Source: Roseibium sp. (GTDB taxonomy: Bacteria; Pseudomonadota; Alphaproteobacteria; Rhizobiales; Stappiaceae). From it: a stretch of DNA of 64,000 nt. The stretch's first letter is position 1. Each line of letters begins with the position of its first letter. A program made the position numbers and the translations under genes. This document shows, piece after piece, positions 25,765 to 34,008 of this stretch. A model generated the notes under the pieces. The model saw only the letters and a list, made by a program, of their open reading frames with translations. It was not told where the DNA came from and made no database searches. Where the stretch lies: the NCBI GenBank assembly GCA_017643925.1, contig JAEPML010000023.1:1-64000 (forward strand). The letters are read 5' to 3'.

Positions 25765-27363
25765 TTATCTCGTTATGATCTCCGGCCCCATCAGACTGTA
25801 TGGCAGCCAGGTGGAGAGCGCCGGGACATAGGTCACCAGGATCAGGAACGCCAGCAGCACCAGCACGAAAGGTGCCGCCGCCTTTACCACCTGAACCAGA
25901 CTCATGCCCGTAATACCGGATGTCACGAACAGGTTGAGACCGATAGGTGGTGTGATCATGCCGATTTCCATGTTCACGACCATCAGGATACCGAGATGGA
26001 TCGGGTCCACGCCCAGCTCCAGGCCAATCGGGAACACAACAGGCGCCACGATCAGCAGCAGGCCGGACGGTTCCATGAACTGGCCGCCGATCAGCAGGAG
26101 AATGTTGACCGCAATCAGGAAGGTGAACCAGTTGAAGCCGGCTTCGACCATCCAGTCGGTGATCACCTGCGGGATCTGTTCCGCGGTCAGCGTGTGTGCG
26201 AACAGCAGAGCATTGACGATGATGAACATCAGCATGATGGTCGTCTTCGCCGAATCCGTCAGAACCTTCTTGGTGTCCTTGTGGAACATGGCAGGGAAGA
26301 ACTTCCAGGCTATGATGCCCAGGTTCCGCCCCCAGACCATGCCGCCGGCCCCATAAGCTGCCGGCAGCGCCGCCGGGCTGAGCCCGGCGCGCAGAAGCGG
26401 ATAGGCGACCAGCGACACGATGAGAACGATGGCACTGTCCAGTTCAAAGAAGGAACGCTCGCTGACCAGCATGGCAATGCCGGACCAGGCAAACATGGCG
26501 ACAACCGCATAGGTGATGGCCTTGAACCCGGTCAGGGCCAGAGGTCCGTCGCTGTCTTCGATCCAGCCGATCCCCGAGAGCGGGCCCATGTCACGATAGA
26601 CAAAGAGTGCAATCAGGCAGGCATAGACAGCCGCCACGGCAGCAGCTTCCGTCGGCGTGAAGATGCCGAGATAGATGCCGCCCAGGATGATGACCATCAG
26701 GAACAGACCAACGGCCGCTTCCGACAGTGCACCCCAGATTTCCTTGAAACCGGGCCAGGGCTGCGCGGGCAGGTTCTTGACCCGCGCCATGACGTAGATC
26801 GCGATCATCAGCATCAGACCGGCAATGATGCCCGGAATGACTCCTGCGAGGAACATGCGGCCAACAGAAACGTTGGTTGCAGCAGCATAGACCACCATCA
26901 CGATGGAAGGCGGGATCAGGATGCCGAGCGTACCTGCGTTGGCGATGACACCGGCCGCGAATTCCTTGGTGTAACCCGCCTGACGCATGCCGGCGATGGC
27001 GATCGTACCGATGGCAACCACTGTCGCAGGTGAAGATCCCGAGAGCGCCGCGAAGAGCATGCAGGCAAAGACGCCGGCAATCGCGAGGCCGCCACGAATG
27101 GAACCGACGGTCGCAATCGAGAAGCGGATGATCCGCCGCGCAACGCCACCGGTCGACATGAAGCTGGACGCAAGGATAAAGAACGGAATCGCCAGAAGCG
27201 TAAAGTTCTGCGAGGCGTTGAACAGCTGAACCGCCACGGAACTCATGGAATCATGGCTGAACAGCGCGATGTAGAGCACGGCAGACAGGCCGAGCGAAAC
27301 GGCGATCGGAACCCCGAGGAAGAGGAAGCCGAAGACGAAAATGAAGAGGAATGCTGTTTCCAT
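25765..27363 (-). CDS. dctM: TRAP transporter large permease (DctM-like)
   Basis: A 532-residue inner-membrane protein with about 12-14 helices, the main transport subunit of a tripartite ATP-independent (TRAP) importer driven by a sodium or proton gradient. Sequences such as LSGSSPATVVAIGTIAI, ANAGTLGILIPPSIVMVVY and IGMITPPIGLNLFVTSG are characteristic of DctM. At 532 residues it is longer than the usual 425-450, with an extra hydrophilic insertion near residues 270-380 as seen in a subset of the family. It starts six bases after the dctQ stop. Confidence 0.93.
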   Translation of the reverse strand: METAFLFIFVFGFLFLGVPIAVSLGLSAVLYIALFSHDSMSSVAVQLFNASQNFTLLAIPFFILASSFMSTGGVARRIIRFSIATVGSIRGGLAIAGVFACMLFAALSGSSPATVVAIGTIAIAGMRQAGYTKEFAAGVIANAGTLGILIPPSIVMVVYAAATNVSVGRMFLAGVIPGIIAGLMLMIAIYVMARVKNLPAQPWPGFKEIWGALSEAAVGLFLMVIILGGIYLGIFTPTEAAAVAAVYACLIALFVYRDMGPLSGIGWIEDSDGPLALTGFKAITYAVVAMFAWSGIAMLVSERSFFELDSAIVLIVSLVAYPLLRAGLSPAALPAAYGAGGMVWGRNLGIIAWKFFPAMFHKDTKKVLTDSAKTTIMLMFIIVNALLFAHTLTAEQIPQVITDWMVEAGFNWFTFLIAVNILLLIGGQFMEPSGLLLIVAPVVFPIGLELGVDPIHLGILMVVNMEIGMITPPIGLNLFVTSGITGMSLVQVVKAAAPFVLVLLAFLILVTYVPALSTWLPYSLMGPEIITR

Positions 27364-27369
27364 CGGGCC

Positions 27370-28002
27370 CTAGTCCTTCAGCACATCTTTGTTTTCTGCC
27401 ACCAGTTCTTCTGCCTCGTGGGCAGCGATGATGGCGTCTTTTTTACCCATGAGAATGAGCACGAAGGCCTGTGCGGCTCGAAAGGCCAGCAGCAGGAGGC
27501 CGATAGGCAGGATGACGTAGGGCATCCAGCGCGGGACACGTTCCTTGACGCCGAACCATTCCTGAATGAAGACCGGCCATTTCAGGTCTTCCATGCCGAT
27601 GGGCAACTTGTAGAACTTGGCCACATAGGCATAGGCCCCACCAGTCGAGCCCTTGTGTTCGAGGCCAAACAAGGTTCCGAACCAGGTCGCATCGAACAGG
27701 AGCACAGCGTAAAGCACGGTCAGCGCCGCGCCCAGCAAAGCGGCCAGGCGGAACAAAGGCCTCGGCAACAGGTTGATCACGGCGTCAACGCCGAGATGCG
27801 CACCGATCTTGATGCCGTAGCTCATGCCAATCAGGATCAGCCAGGCAAAAAGGACACGGGTGAATTCCAGTGCACCGCCCCATCCGGAATTGAATCCGTA
27901 ACGGGCCACCACCTGGGTAAAGGTTACGATGGTCATCAACGCCAGAATGAAGGCGAGGATGTTTTCCTCCAAGGAATCGATGAACCGTCCGACACGGGAC
28001 AT
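27370..28002 (-). CDS. dctQ: TRAP transporter small permease (DctQ-like)
   Basis: A 210-residue membrane protein with four predicted helices, the small subunit that pairs with DctM. The N-terminal EENILAFILALMTIVTFTQVVARYGF stretch carries the usual DctQ Arg-Tyr-rich end of helix 1. ILIGMSYGIKIGAHLGVDAVINLL fits helix 2 and its conserved Gly-His segment. A longer-than-usual insertion near residues 115-155 separates helices 3 and 4. It lies between dctP and dctM on the same strand. Confidence 0.92.
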   Translation of the reverse strand: MSRVGRFIDSLEENILAFILALMTIVTFTQVVARYGFNSGWGGALEFTRVLFAWLILIGMSYGIKIGAHLGVDAVINLLPRPLFRLAALLGAALTVLYAVLLFDATWFGTLFGLEHKGSTGGAYAYVAKFYKLPIGMEDLKWPVFIQEWFGVKERVPRWMPYVILPIGLLLLAFRAAQAFVLILMGKKDAIIAAHEAEELVAENKDVLKD

Positions 28003-28089
28003 GAAAGCCTCCCCATACCGGTACGCATCCGCACCGGTTCCGCGCCCCTTGCCGGGCGCCGCATGATGAATTGAAGTTTTTTCGTAGGA

Positions 28090-28135
28090 AGATGGGCTCG
28101 CCAGGCGAGCCCATCTGTTTCAGACCTTCAGGTCT
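28090..28135 (-). other. Two hairpins after dctP, likely mRNA-stabilising
   Basis: AGATGGGCTCGCC (28090-28102) pairs perfectly with GGCGAGCCCATCT (28104-28116). A small AGACC/GGTCT stem (28122-28126 and 28131-28135) overlaps the end of dctP. On the minus-strand transcript there is no U-run immediately after the large stem, so partial termination or 3'-end protection is more likely than full termination. This would keep binding-protein mRNA above that of the permeases. Confidence 0.6.
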
Positions 28136-29142
28136 TAGCTGGCCTGGTTGGAAGCAACCGCTGCGTCGATGACATCCTGACCGATGTCGTCGCGGAACTT
28201 GTCCCAAACCGGCTTCATTGTGTTGACCCACTCGTCGCGCTGCTCAGGTGTCAGCTGACGGACAACACCACCGTTTTCGATGATCTTCTGCTTGTTGGCT
28301 TCGTTGATCTCGGCGGCACGTGCGTTGTACTCGTCAGCAACTTCGTTGAAGATCTTCACGAACTGGTCACGTGTATCTGCTTCCAGGCTGTCGAGCCATT
28401 CCTGGGAAGTCACGGCCAGGTAGGTCAGCAGCTGGTGGTTGGTTTCCGTTGTGCCGTCCTGAACTTCGAAGAACTTCTTGGTGTAGATGTTGGACCAAGT
28501 GTTTTCCTGACCGTCCACAACACCGGTCTGCAGAGCGCCATAAACTTCCTTGAAGGCCAGTTTCTGGGCGTTTGCACCCATGGCTTCGATCATGGCAACA
28601 GCCACGTCGGAGGTCTGAACACGGAACTTCAGGCCAGCTGCATCGCTTGGAACCAGAAGCGGCTTGTTGGCGGAGAACTGCTTCAGACCATTGAAGACAT
28701 AACCAAGACCGACGAAGCCGTAATCGGACATTGCGCCAAGCAGTTCCTGACCCTTGTCACCCTTGGTGAAGGTAGTGACGGCGTCCATGTTGGAGAACAG
28801 GAACGGCAGATCGAACACACGATACTTCAGAGTGTAGGATTCGAACTTGGAGAGGGACGGAGCAGCAAGCTGCACGTCGCCAAGAAGCAGGGCTTCCATC
28901 ACCTTGTTATCGTCGAACAGCTGCGAGGACGGGAACACCTGCATGCAGGCCTTGCCTTCCATCTCCGTGTTGATCCGGTCAGCAAGCGCCGACGCCATTT
29001 CACCCTTCGGGTGACCCTGTGCGGAAACAACGTGACTGAACTTGATGACAACTTCGCCGTCGCCGCACTCATCAGCAGCATGAGCTGCAGAGGTCATGGC
29101 AAAAGAAGCTGCAGCGGCAGCGGCGATCATAAACTTTTTCAT
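28135..29142 (-). CDS. dctP: TRAP transporter substrate-binding protein (DctP-like)
   Basis: A 335-residue periplasmic protein. The signal peptide is MKKFMIAAAAAASFAMTSAAHA, with cleavage before ADECG. The mature part shows the DctP family pattern, including VIKFSHVVSAQGHPKGEMASALADRIN, the substrate-carboxylate Arg in GLKFRVQTSDVAVAMIEAMGA, and ALQTGVVDGQENTWSNIYTKKF. The frame extends to 29289, but ATG 29142 with GGGAGGAC is clearly the start. A sigma-54 promoter lies about 80 bases upstream and the dctBD genes are nearby, so a C4-dicarboxylate such as succinate or malate is the likely substrate. Confidence 0.93.
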   Translation of the reverse strand: MKKFMIAAAAAASFAMTSAAHAADECGDGEVVIKFSHVVSAQGHPKGEMASALADRINTEMEGKACMQVFPSSQLFDDNKVMEALLLGDVQLAAPSLSKFESYTLKYRVFDLPFLFSNMDAVTTFTKGDKGQELLGAMSDYGFVGLGYVFNGLKQFSANKPLLVPSDAAGLKFRVQTSDVAVAMIEAMGANAQKLAFKEVYGALQTGVVDGQENTWSNIYTKKFFEVQDGTTETNHQLLTYLAVTSQEWLDSLEADTRDQFVKIFNEVADEYNARAAEINEANKQKIIENGGVVRQLTPEQRDEWVNTMKPVWDKFRDDIGQDVIDAAVASNQAS

Positions 29143-29220
29143 CTGATGTCCTCCCAGACATTTCAATTGGACGACCGATTGATCGGCCGGACAGCACAGG
29201 GGCTGGTCGCAACGAATATC

Positions 29221-29235
29221 GCAAGGGCCGTGCCA
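29221..29235 (-). promoter_or_regulatory. Sigma-54 promoter of the dctPQM operon
   Basis: The minus strand reads TGGCACGGCCCTTGC (29235 down to 29221), matching the -24 (TGGCAC) and -12 (TTGC) elements with the required 5-base spacing. Transcription would begin near 29209, leaving a leader of about 67 bases before dctP. The match is seen directly; use by DctD is inferred from the neighbouring dctBD genes. Confidence 0.85.
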
Positions 29236-29331
29236 ATTCGTAAAAAATGGCTGAAATGCTGACTTTTTTGGAAAAAGTCCGGAATCCATCCGGTCGCTCC
29301 AACGATAACATCGTTAAAAATGGGTAGCCTT

Positions 29332-29370
29332 TGACACATGGGCAAAGCTCAATGTGTCGAAACCGACACA
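29332..29370. promoter_or_regulatory. Probable DctD upstream activating sites
   Basis: TGTGTCG (29353-29359) and CGACACA (29364-29370) form a perfect inverted repeat with a 4-base centre. A further half-site, TGACACAT (29332-29339), is inverted relative to ATGTGTC (29352-29358). They lie about 100-135 bases upstream of the sigma-54 promoter, where an enhancer-binding protein would bind. The identity of the protein is inferred. Confidence 0.6.
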
Positions 29371-29391
29371 TGGACTGGTTTCACCGAGTGG

Positions 29392-30312
29392 CTAATGCCA
29401 CAGGGCGCCACTCTTCGCGTCGCAGTGCACCGTGTCTTCCAGTCGGGCAAGTTTCTCCGGATTGCGGATCAGAAACAGCTGGTCAACGAGCCCGTTTTCC
29501 GTGAAGCCAAGTGTCAGGGCCGTCTCGATCCGCTCTCCATTATGCAGAACCAGACCTCGCATGCCGTTGATTTCCATTTCGAAGACCTGGCCTTGCCCGT
29601 CTTGCCAAAGTCGGCCGAGGATCCTGGCAACGTATTTTGAAACCGCCTTTGATCCCTCCAGGGTTCGCGTAATGGCGGTCGTCTTGCCACCACCATCGGA
29701 CCGGTATTGAACGGATTCGGCCAGAAGTCCGGCCAACTGATCTGTCGACCCTGTCTCCAGAGCCGACATGAACGCCGACAGAAACATGTTCTGCTGTTCT
29801 TCCGTCGGCACCGAACGCGGCGATTGCGATTGGACAAACCGTGTCGCACGCGAAACCAGCTGACGGCATCCGGCCTCGCTCATTTGCAGGGTCTCGGCAA
29901 CCTCCCGGTAGGATTTCCCGAAGACTTCCTTCAGAAGGTAGGCGGCTCTCTCTTTCGGGGTCAGACGTTCCAGGAGCATCAGGAACGCCGTGGTCAGGGA
30001 TTGTGCCCTTTCAAGATCCGTTTCCGGATCCGAACCGGTGTCCGTCTGCAGCGGTTCAGGGATCCACGGGCCGACATAGTCGACCCGTTTGCGGTGCGCC
30101 GCCTTGAGGTAGTCCAGGCAGCGATTTGTGCAGATGGTCGTCAGGAAGGCATCCGCATTGACAACGGAAGCGCGATCGGCGCCCTGCCATTTGACGAATG
30201 TGTCCTGTACGGCGTCTTCGGCGTCCGCCATGGATCCGAGCATTCGATAGGCCAGGCCAAGCAGTCTTGGCCGGGCACTTTCGAACACGTTTCTGTCCGC
30301 AGAATCGCTCAT
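29392..30312 (-). CDS. ECF41-family RNA polymerase sigma factor
   Basis: A 306-residue extracytoplasmic-function sigma factor. Sigma region 2 covers about residues 10-75 (YRMLGSMADAEDAVQDTFVKW) and region 4 about 110-165. The remaining ~130 residues form the SnoaL-like C-terminal extension that marks the ECF41 group and includes the DGGGK motif (about residue 210) and the RNPEKL motif. In ECF41 proteins this extension adjusts sigma activity in place of a separate anti-sigma factor. The gene starts one base after the stop of an AhpD-like gene, the classic ECF41 partner. The inducing signal is unknown. Confidence 0.92.
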   Translation of the reverse strand: MSDSADRNVFESARPRLLGLAYRMLGSMADAEDAVQDTFVKWQGADRASVVNADAFLTTICTNRCLDYLKAAHRKRVDYVGPWIPEPLQTDTGSDPETDLERAQSLTTAFLMLLERLTPKERAAYLLKEVFGKSYREVAETLQMSEAGCRQLVSRATRFVQSQSPRSVPTEEQQNMFLSAFMSALETGSTDQLAGLLAESVQYRSDGGGKTTAITRTLEGSKAVSKYVARILGRLWQDGQGQVFEMEINGMRGLVLHNGERIETALTLGFTENGLVDQLFLIRNPEKLARLEDTVHCDAKSGALWH

Positions 30313-30313
30313 G

Positions 30314-30745
30314 TCAGTGGTTCGAGACCTGAACCCGGTTCCACAGGTTGATCATGCCGACGGCGGCCGTGATCGCGCTGATCTGGGTGTCCTCGAAATG
30401 CTCCCTCAAGTCCTGACGCAGGGCTCCGAAGTCCGTGTCCGGCTCCAGGTTGGTCAGTGCTTCGGTATAGGCAAAAGCCGCCTTTTCCGCAGGCGTGAAA
30501 TCATCGACATGGCGCCAGACGATCACGCGTTGAAGACGCTCCTGGCTTTCGCCATCCTTCAACGCTTCCTCGGTATGCATCTTCACGCAAAAGGCGCACT
30601 GGTTGATCTGGGAGGCTCTCAGGTCGATCAGGTGACGCAGTTTGGGGTTGAGGTCGGTTTTACCGATTTCACCACTTGCCGCCATGAAGCATTTGGCGAT
30701 TGCCGGGACGTTCTCGTAATGGTTGACAGCAGACTGATTGCTCAT
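30314..30745 (-). CDS. Carboxymuconolactone decarboxylase/AhpD-like protein, ECF41 partner
   Basis: A 143-residue AhpD-fold protein with the redox motif CAFCVKMH (CxxC plus His, about residues 50-57), typical of carboxymuconolactone decarboxylase-family peroxidase-like proteins. Genes of this type are the usual target of ECF41 sigma factors. Here it is the first gene of a two-gene operon with the sigma factor. A promoter matching the ECF41 consensus lies about 40-65 bases upstream of its ATG. The likely role is a thiol-dependent peroxide or aldehyde response; the substrate is unknown. Confidence 0.9.
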   Translation of the reverse strand: MSNQSAVNHYENVPAIAKCFMAASGEIGKTDLNPKLRHLIDLRASQINQCAFCVKMHTEEALKDGESQERLQRVIVWRHVDDFTPAEKAAFAYTEALTNLEPDTDFGALRQDLREHFEDTQISAITAAVGMINLWNRVQVSNH

Positions 30746-30783
30746 GAGTGTTTTCCATCAATTGGGTTGATCTACACTCTCTT

Positions 30784-30810
30784 GACGATCCAGCATGAAG
30801 CCCTGTGACG
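30784..30810 (-). promoter_or_regulatory. ECF41-type autoregulated promoter
   Basis: The minus strand has CGTCACA (30804-30810) and CGTC (30784-30787) separated by 16 bases. The described ECF41 consensus is TGTCACA with a 16-base-range spacer and CGTC, so only the first base differs. It lies upstream of the AhpD-like/ECF41 operon, just past the 3' end of dctD, which predicts autoregulation. Confidence 0.75.
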
Positions 30811-30836
30811 CGGGCCGCATCTTTTTCCTGCGACCG

Positions 30837-32171
30837 CTATGCCGGTTGTCCCTCTTCCTTGCCCAACCCGTATTTTCGCATCTTTTCATACAGCGCTTTG
30901 CGGGACAGGCCGAGATTTTCGTATGTGGGCTTGATGACGCCGTCATTGCGCTTGAGTTCCGCGGCGATCAGGGCCCGCTCATAGGCGGCCACCTGTTCGA
31001 ACAAGGTCGAGCCACTGTCTTCCATTGTTTCGGGAGCCTGTTCCAGACCGAGAACGAAGCGGTCTGCCACGTTGCGCAATTCACGCACATTTCCGGACCA
31101 GTCGCGCGTGATGAGGCTGGCCAGGTAGGAGTCTGGAATGTCCGGGATCTCGCGGCGATACCGCGCCCGGGCTTCGACGGCCAGATGCTGGAACAACAGG
31201 GGTATATCCTCCAGCCGGTCGCGCAGGGGCGGAATGGCAACGTTGACCACATTCAGACGATAAAACAAATCCAGCCGGAAGCGCCCTTCCTTGCCGGCGG
31301 CTTCCAGGTCTTCCTTGGTGGCGGCGATGAAGCGCACATCCAGCTCGATGGGTTTGTTTGACCCGAGACGCTCGATGGTGCGTGTTTCAATCACCCTCAG
31401 GAGCTTGACCTGCAACTCCAGCGGCATGGATTCGATTTCATCAAGGAAGACCGACCCGCCATGTGCATGTTCAAGCTTGCCGATGCGCTGGCCGCTGGCT
31501 CCTGTGAAAGCGCCCTTCTCATGGCCGAAAAGCTCGGATTCGATAATCTCGGCCGGAAGCGCCCCGCAGTTGAGCGCCACAAAGGGTTTTTGCTTGCGCG
31601 GACCTTCATCATGGAGCGCGCGTGCAACAACTTCCTTGCCGGAGCCCGTTTCTCCCAGAATCAGGACATCCGCATCCGTCGCGGCAAGGGCCGTCACGTT
31701 CCGGCGCAGGAGCTCCATCGCCGGCGTGCGACCGACAAGTCGGCTTTCCAGGCCGGTCCTGTCCGCCAGTTCTTCCCTGAGTTTGCGGTTTTCGAGAACC
31801 AGCCGCCGCTTGTCCAGCGCGCGCTCCACCACAGAGGCAAGCCGCGAGACGGAAAAGGGTTTTTCCATGAAGTCGTAGGCGCCGGCCCGCATGGCTTCGA
31901 CCGCAAGTGGCACATCGCCATGGCCGGTGATCAAGACGACCGGAAGGGCCGGGTCGATTTCAAAGGCCTGCTTCATCACTTGGAACCCGTCGGTTCCCGG
32001 CATGCGGATATCGGTCACCAGGACGCCATAAAATCCCCGGTTGATGCGTTCGAATGCCTCTTGCGGGTCTCCGGTGGCAAAGACCTCGTGACCCGAGAGT
32101 TCCAGCCCCTGGCTGAGCGATCCCCGAAGATCCTCTTCATCGTCAACCAGCAGGACAGTTGCCTGATCCAT
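30837..32171 (-). CDS. dctD: Sigma-54-dependent response regulator DctD
   Basis: A 444-residue NtrC-family activator. The receiver domain (residues 5-120) has acidic DDEED and the phospho-acceptor Asp in LVTDIRMPG. The AAA+ domain (about 145-375) shows Walker A GETGSGKE, the sigma-54 contact motif GAFTGA, and Walker B GGSVFLDEIE. A Fis-type helix-turn-helix ends the protein (LGLSRKALYEKMRKYGL). It lies five bases after the DctB kinase gene. It should bind upstream of dctP and trigger the sigma-54 promoter there when dicarboxylates are sensed. Confidence 0.92.
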   Translation of the reverse strand: MDQATVLLVDDEEDLRGSLSQGLELSGHEVFATGDPQEAFERINRGFYGVLVTDIRMPGTDGFQVMKQAFEIDPALPVVLITGHGDVPLAVEAMRAGAYDFMEKPFSVSRLASVVERALDKRRLVLENRKLREELADRTGLESRLVGRTPAMELLRRNVTALAATDADVLILGETGSGKEVVARALHDEGPRKQKPFVALNCGALPAEIIESELFGHEKGAFTGASGQRIGKLEHAHGGSVFLDEIESMPLELQVKLLRVIETRTIERLGSNKPIELDVRFIAATKEDLEAAGKEGRFRLDLFYRLNVVNVAIPPLRDRLEDIPLLFQHLAVEARARYRREIPDIPDSYLASLITRDWSGNVRELRNVADRFVLGLEQAPETMEDSGSTLFEQVAAYERALIAAELKRNDGVIKPTYENLGLSRKALYEKMRKYGLGKEEGQPA

Positions 32172-32176
32172 GAATT

Positions 32177-33961
32177 CTATTCCGCCGCCAGCACATGTTC
32201 ATCCGCAACAGGCAGGCGCATGACAAATTCAGCGCCACCTTCATCCCGATTCGCCGCCTTCAGCGACCCCGAGAAGTCATGGACGATTTTATAGGCAATC
32301 GACAAGCCCAATCCGAGACCGGCGCCGACATCCTTGGTGGTGAAAAACGGATCAAAGATCTGGGGCATGTCCTCCGCCTCGATACCCGGTCCATTGTCGC
32401 TCACGCTCAGGACGGCCACTTTTCCCTCGCGTTGCAAGCTCAGGCTCACCTTCGGGTCCGCCTCCGTGCCGACGGCGTCCAACGCATTTGACAGGAGGTT
32501 GATGACCACCTGTTCCAGCCGGATGCGTCCTCCCTTCACGATGATGTCGTTCTCGGGCAGCGACAGCGAAAGCGTCACCTCGCTCTGCTTGATTTGCGGC
32601 TGAAGCAAGAGCATGGCCTCGTCAATCACCTGCCGGAGCGAGACCGGCTTGATGTCGGTTCCGGATTTTCGGGTAAAGCCTTTCAGCGTCTTGGCGATTT
32701 CCGCCATGCGATCGACCATGCCACCGATCCGGGTGAGATTTGTGCGCGCTTCTTCCGCGCGCCCCCGCTCGATGAGCATGCCAGCGATTTCGCTGTCCGA
32801 CCGGATGGCCGCGAGTGGCTGATTGTATTCGTGGCTGAGCGCCGCCGACATGCGTCCAAGGGTTGCCAGCTTGGCCGCCTGGACGAGCTCGGCCTGTGTC
32901 AGGCGCAGGTTCGCTTCTGCCTGCTCGCGTTCCTTGACCTCCTGTTCAAGAAGCACATTGGCCTTGCGCAGCTCTGCCGTCCGGCTCTGCACCGTGCGTT
33001 CAAGCCGCAGGGCCGCCGCCCTGTTCCGGCGTTCCTGCCTGGCAAAGGCTTCCCTGCGTGCGATCAGCACCCAGACACCGCCGGCCGCGATGACACAGAC
33101 AAGCAGCGCGACGAGCATGGCCCAACCGGAGCGCTGCCGCGCATCCTCGATATCGACCAGTGTCCTGACTTCCCAGCCAAGGACCGGCAGGTCTGCCGTC
33201 AGCTGCATGAAATTGTCGGAAACGTCGCTGGTCGGCAGCAGGAGCTCCATGCGGCCGGTAAGCGGCAGGTTGGCAATGTTTGTGCCCGGGGTAAAGGAGC
33301 TCAGATGCTGACCCCGCCATGCGGGGACATTGGTCACGACCACCCGCCCGATCCCGTCCAGGGCAAGCATCGGGTCCTTGCTGAGCGCCCAGGCCTGTTC
33401 AACGTCATCCAGACTGACCCGCACGGCCAGAACACCCATCAACTGTCCGTCGCGGCGCAGGGGGGAGGCGAAGACATAATTGGACGGAACACCAGGCGTT
33501 CCGGGAATGAGCTGACGTCCGAGCTGCCCCTGTTTTGCCTGCTCGAAGGCGAGGGGAATGGTTTCGGACCCGCCGATCGACCCCATTGGAATGGCATCCT
33601 GGCTGGAGATGATCACCTTGCCAGAGGGATCCATCAGCCAGATTTCCTCGGCTCCGGACATGCCTGCTGCAATAGCAGCGATACCCGGATCGGACGGCGT
33701 TCCGCTGCCGGTAAGCAGCTGGCCGATATCCGGCCCTCTTGCGAGGAGAGGTGACAGGAGCCGGAACTTGTCGAGCAGCCTTTCCAGGACTGCGGTCTGG
33801 ACCGCCAGATTGGCCTCGGCCCGGGTCTCCAGCTCCGCCAGCGTGATCCGCAGACTGGCAAGACCGGTCAGCCACATGATCACCAGCGTGGAGAGCACCA
33901 TCACCGCACCGATGCCCATTTTCAACTTGCGCCAGGTCCGGCGCTTGGATCCGCGTAACAT
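32177..33961 (-). CDS. dctB: C4-dicarboxylate sensor histidine kinase DctB
   Basis: A 594-residue membrane kinase. The first helix (about residues 14-37) and the second (about 280-302) flank a periplasmic sensor region of ~240 residues with PAS/Cache character. A coiled-coil linker (RTVQSRTAELRKANVLLEQE) leads to the H-box LSHEYNQPLAAI, then the N-box (INLLSNALDA), G1 (DNGPGI) and G2 (GAGLGLGLSI). It is the partner of the adjacent DctD regulator. It should sense succinate, fumarate or malate outside the membrane and switch on dctPQM. Confidence 0.9.
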   Translation of the reverse strand: MLRGSKRRTWRKLKMGIGAVMVLSTLVIMWLTGLASLRITLAELETRAEANLAVQTAVLERLLDKFRLLSPLLARGPDIGQLLTGSGTPSDPGIAAIAAGMSGAEEIWLMDPSGKVIISSQDAIPMGSIGGSETIPLAFEQAKQGQLGRQLIPGTPGVPSNYVFASPLRRDGQLMGVLAVRVSLDDVEQAWALSKDPMLALDGIGRVVVTNVPAWRGQHLSSFTPGTNIANLPLTGRMELLLPTSDVSDNFMQLTADLPVLGWEVRTLVDIEDARQRSGWAMLVALLVCVIAAGGVWVLIARREAFARQERRNRAAALRLERTVQSRTAELRKANVLLEQEVKEREQAEANLRLTQAELVQAAKLATLGRMSAALSHEYNQPLAAIRSDSEIAGMLIERGRAEEARTNLTRIGGMVDRMAEIAKTLKGFTRKSGTDIKPVSLRQVIDEAMLLLQPQIKQSEVTLSLSLPENDIIVKGGRIRLEQVVINLLSNALDAVGTEADPKVSLSLQREGKVAVLSVSDNGPGIEAEDMPQIFDPFFTTKDVGAGLGLGLSIAYKIVHDFSGSLKAANRDEGGAEFVMRLPVADEHVLAAE

Positions 33962-34008
33962 GCGGGCAGTATAATGAAGTGCGCGCGTCCGTGAAGTCGG
34001 GCGTTTTA

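Noticed and set aside
25750..27033. 427-codon open frame on the plus strand
   Set aside because: It is antisense to dctM and highly His/Asp/Gln-rich, with no domain pattern.
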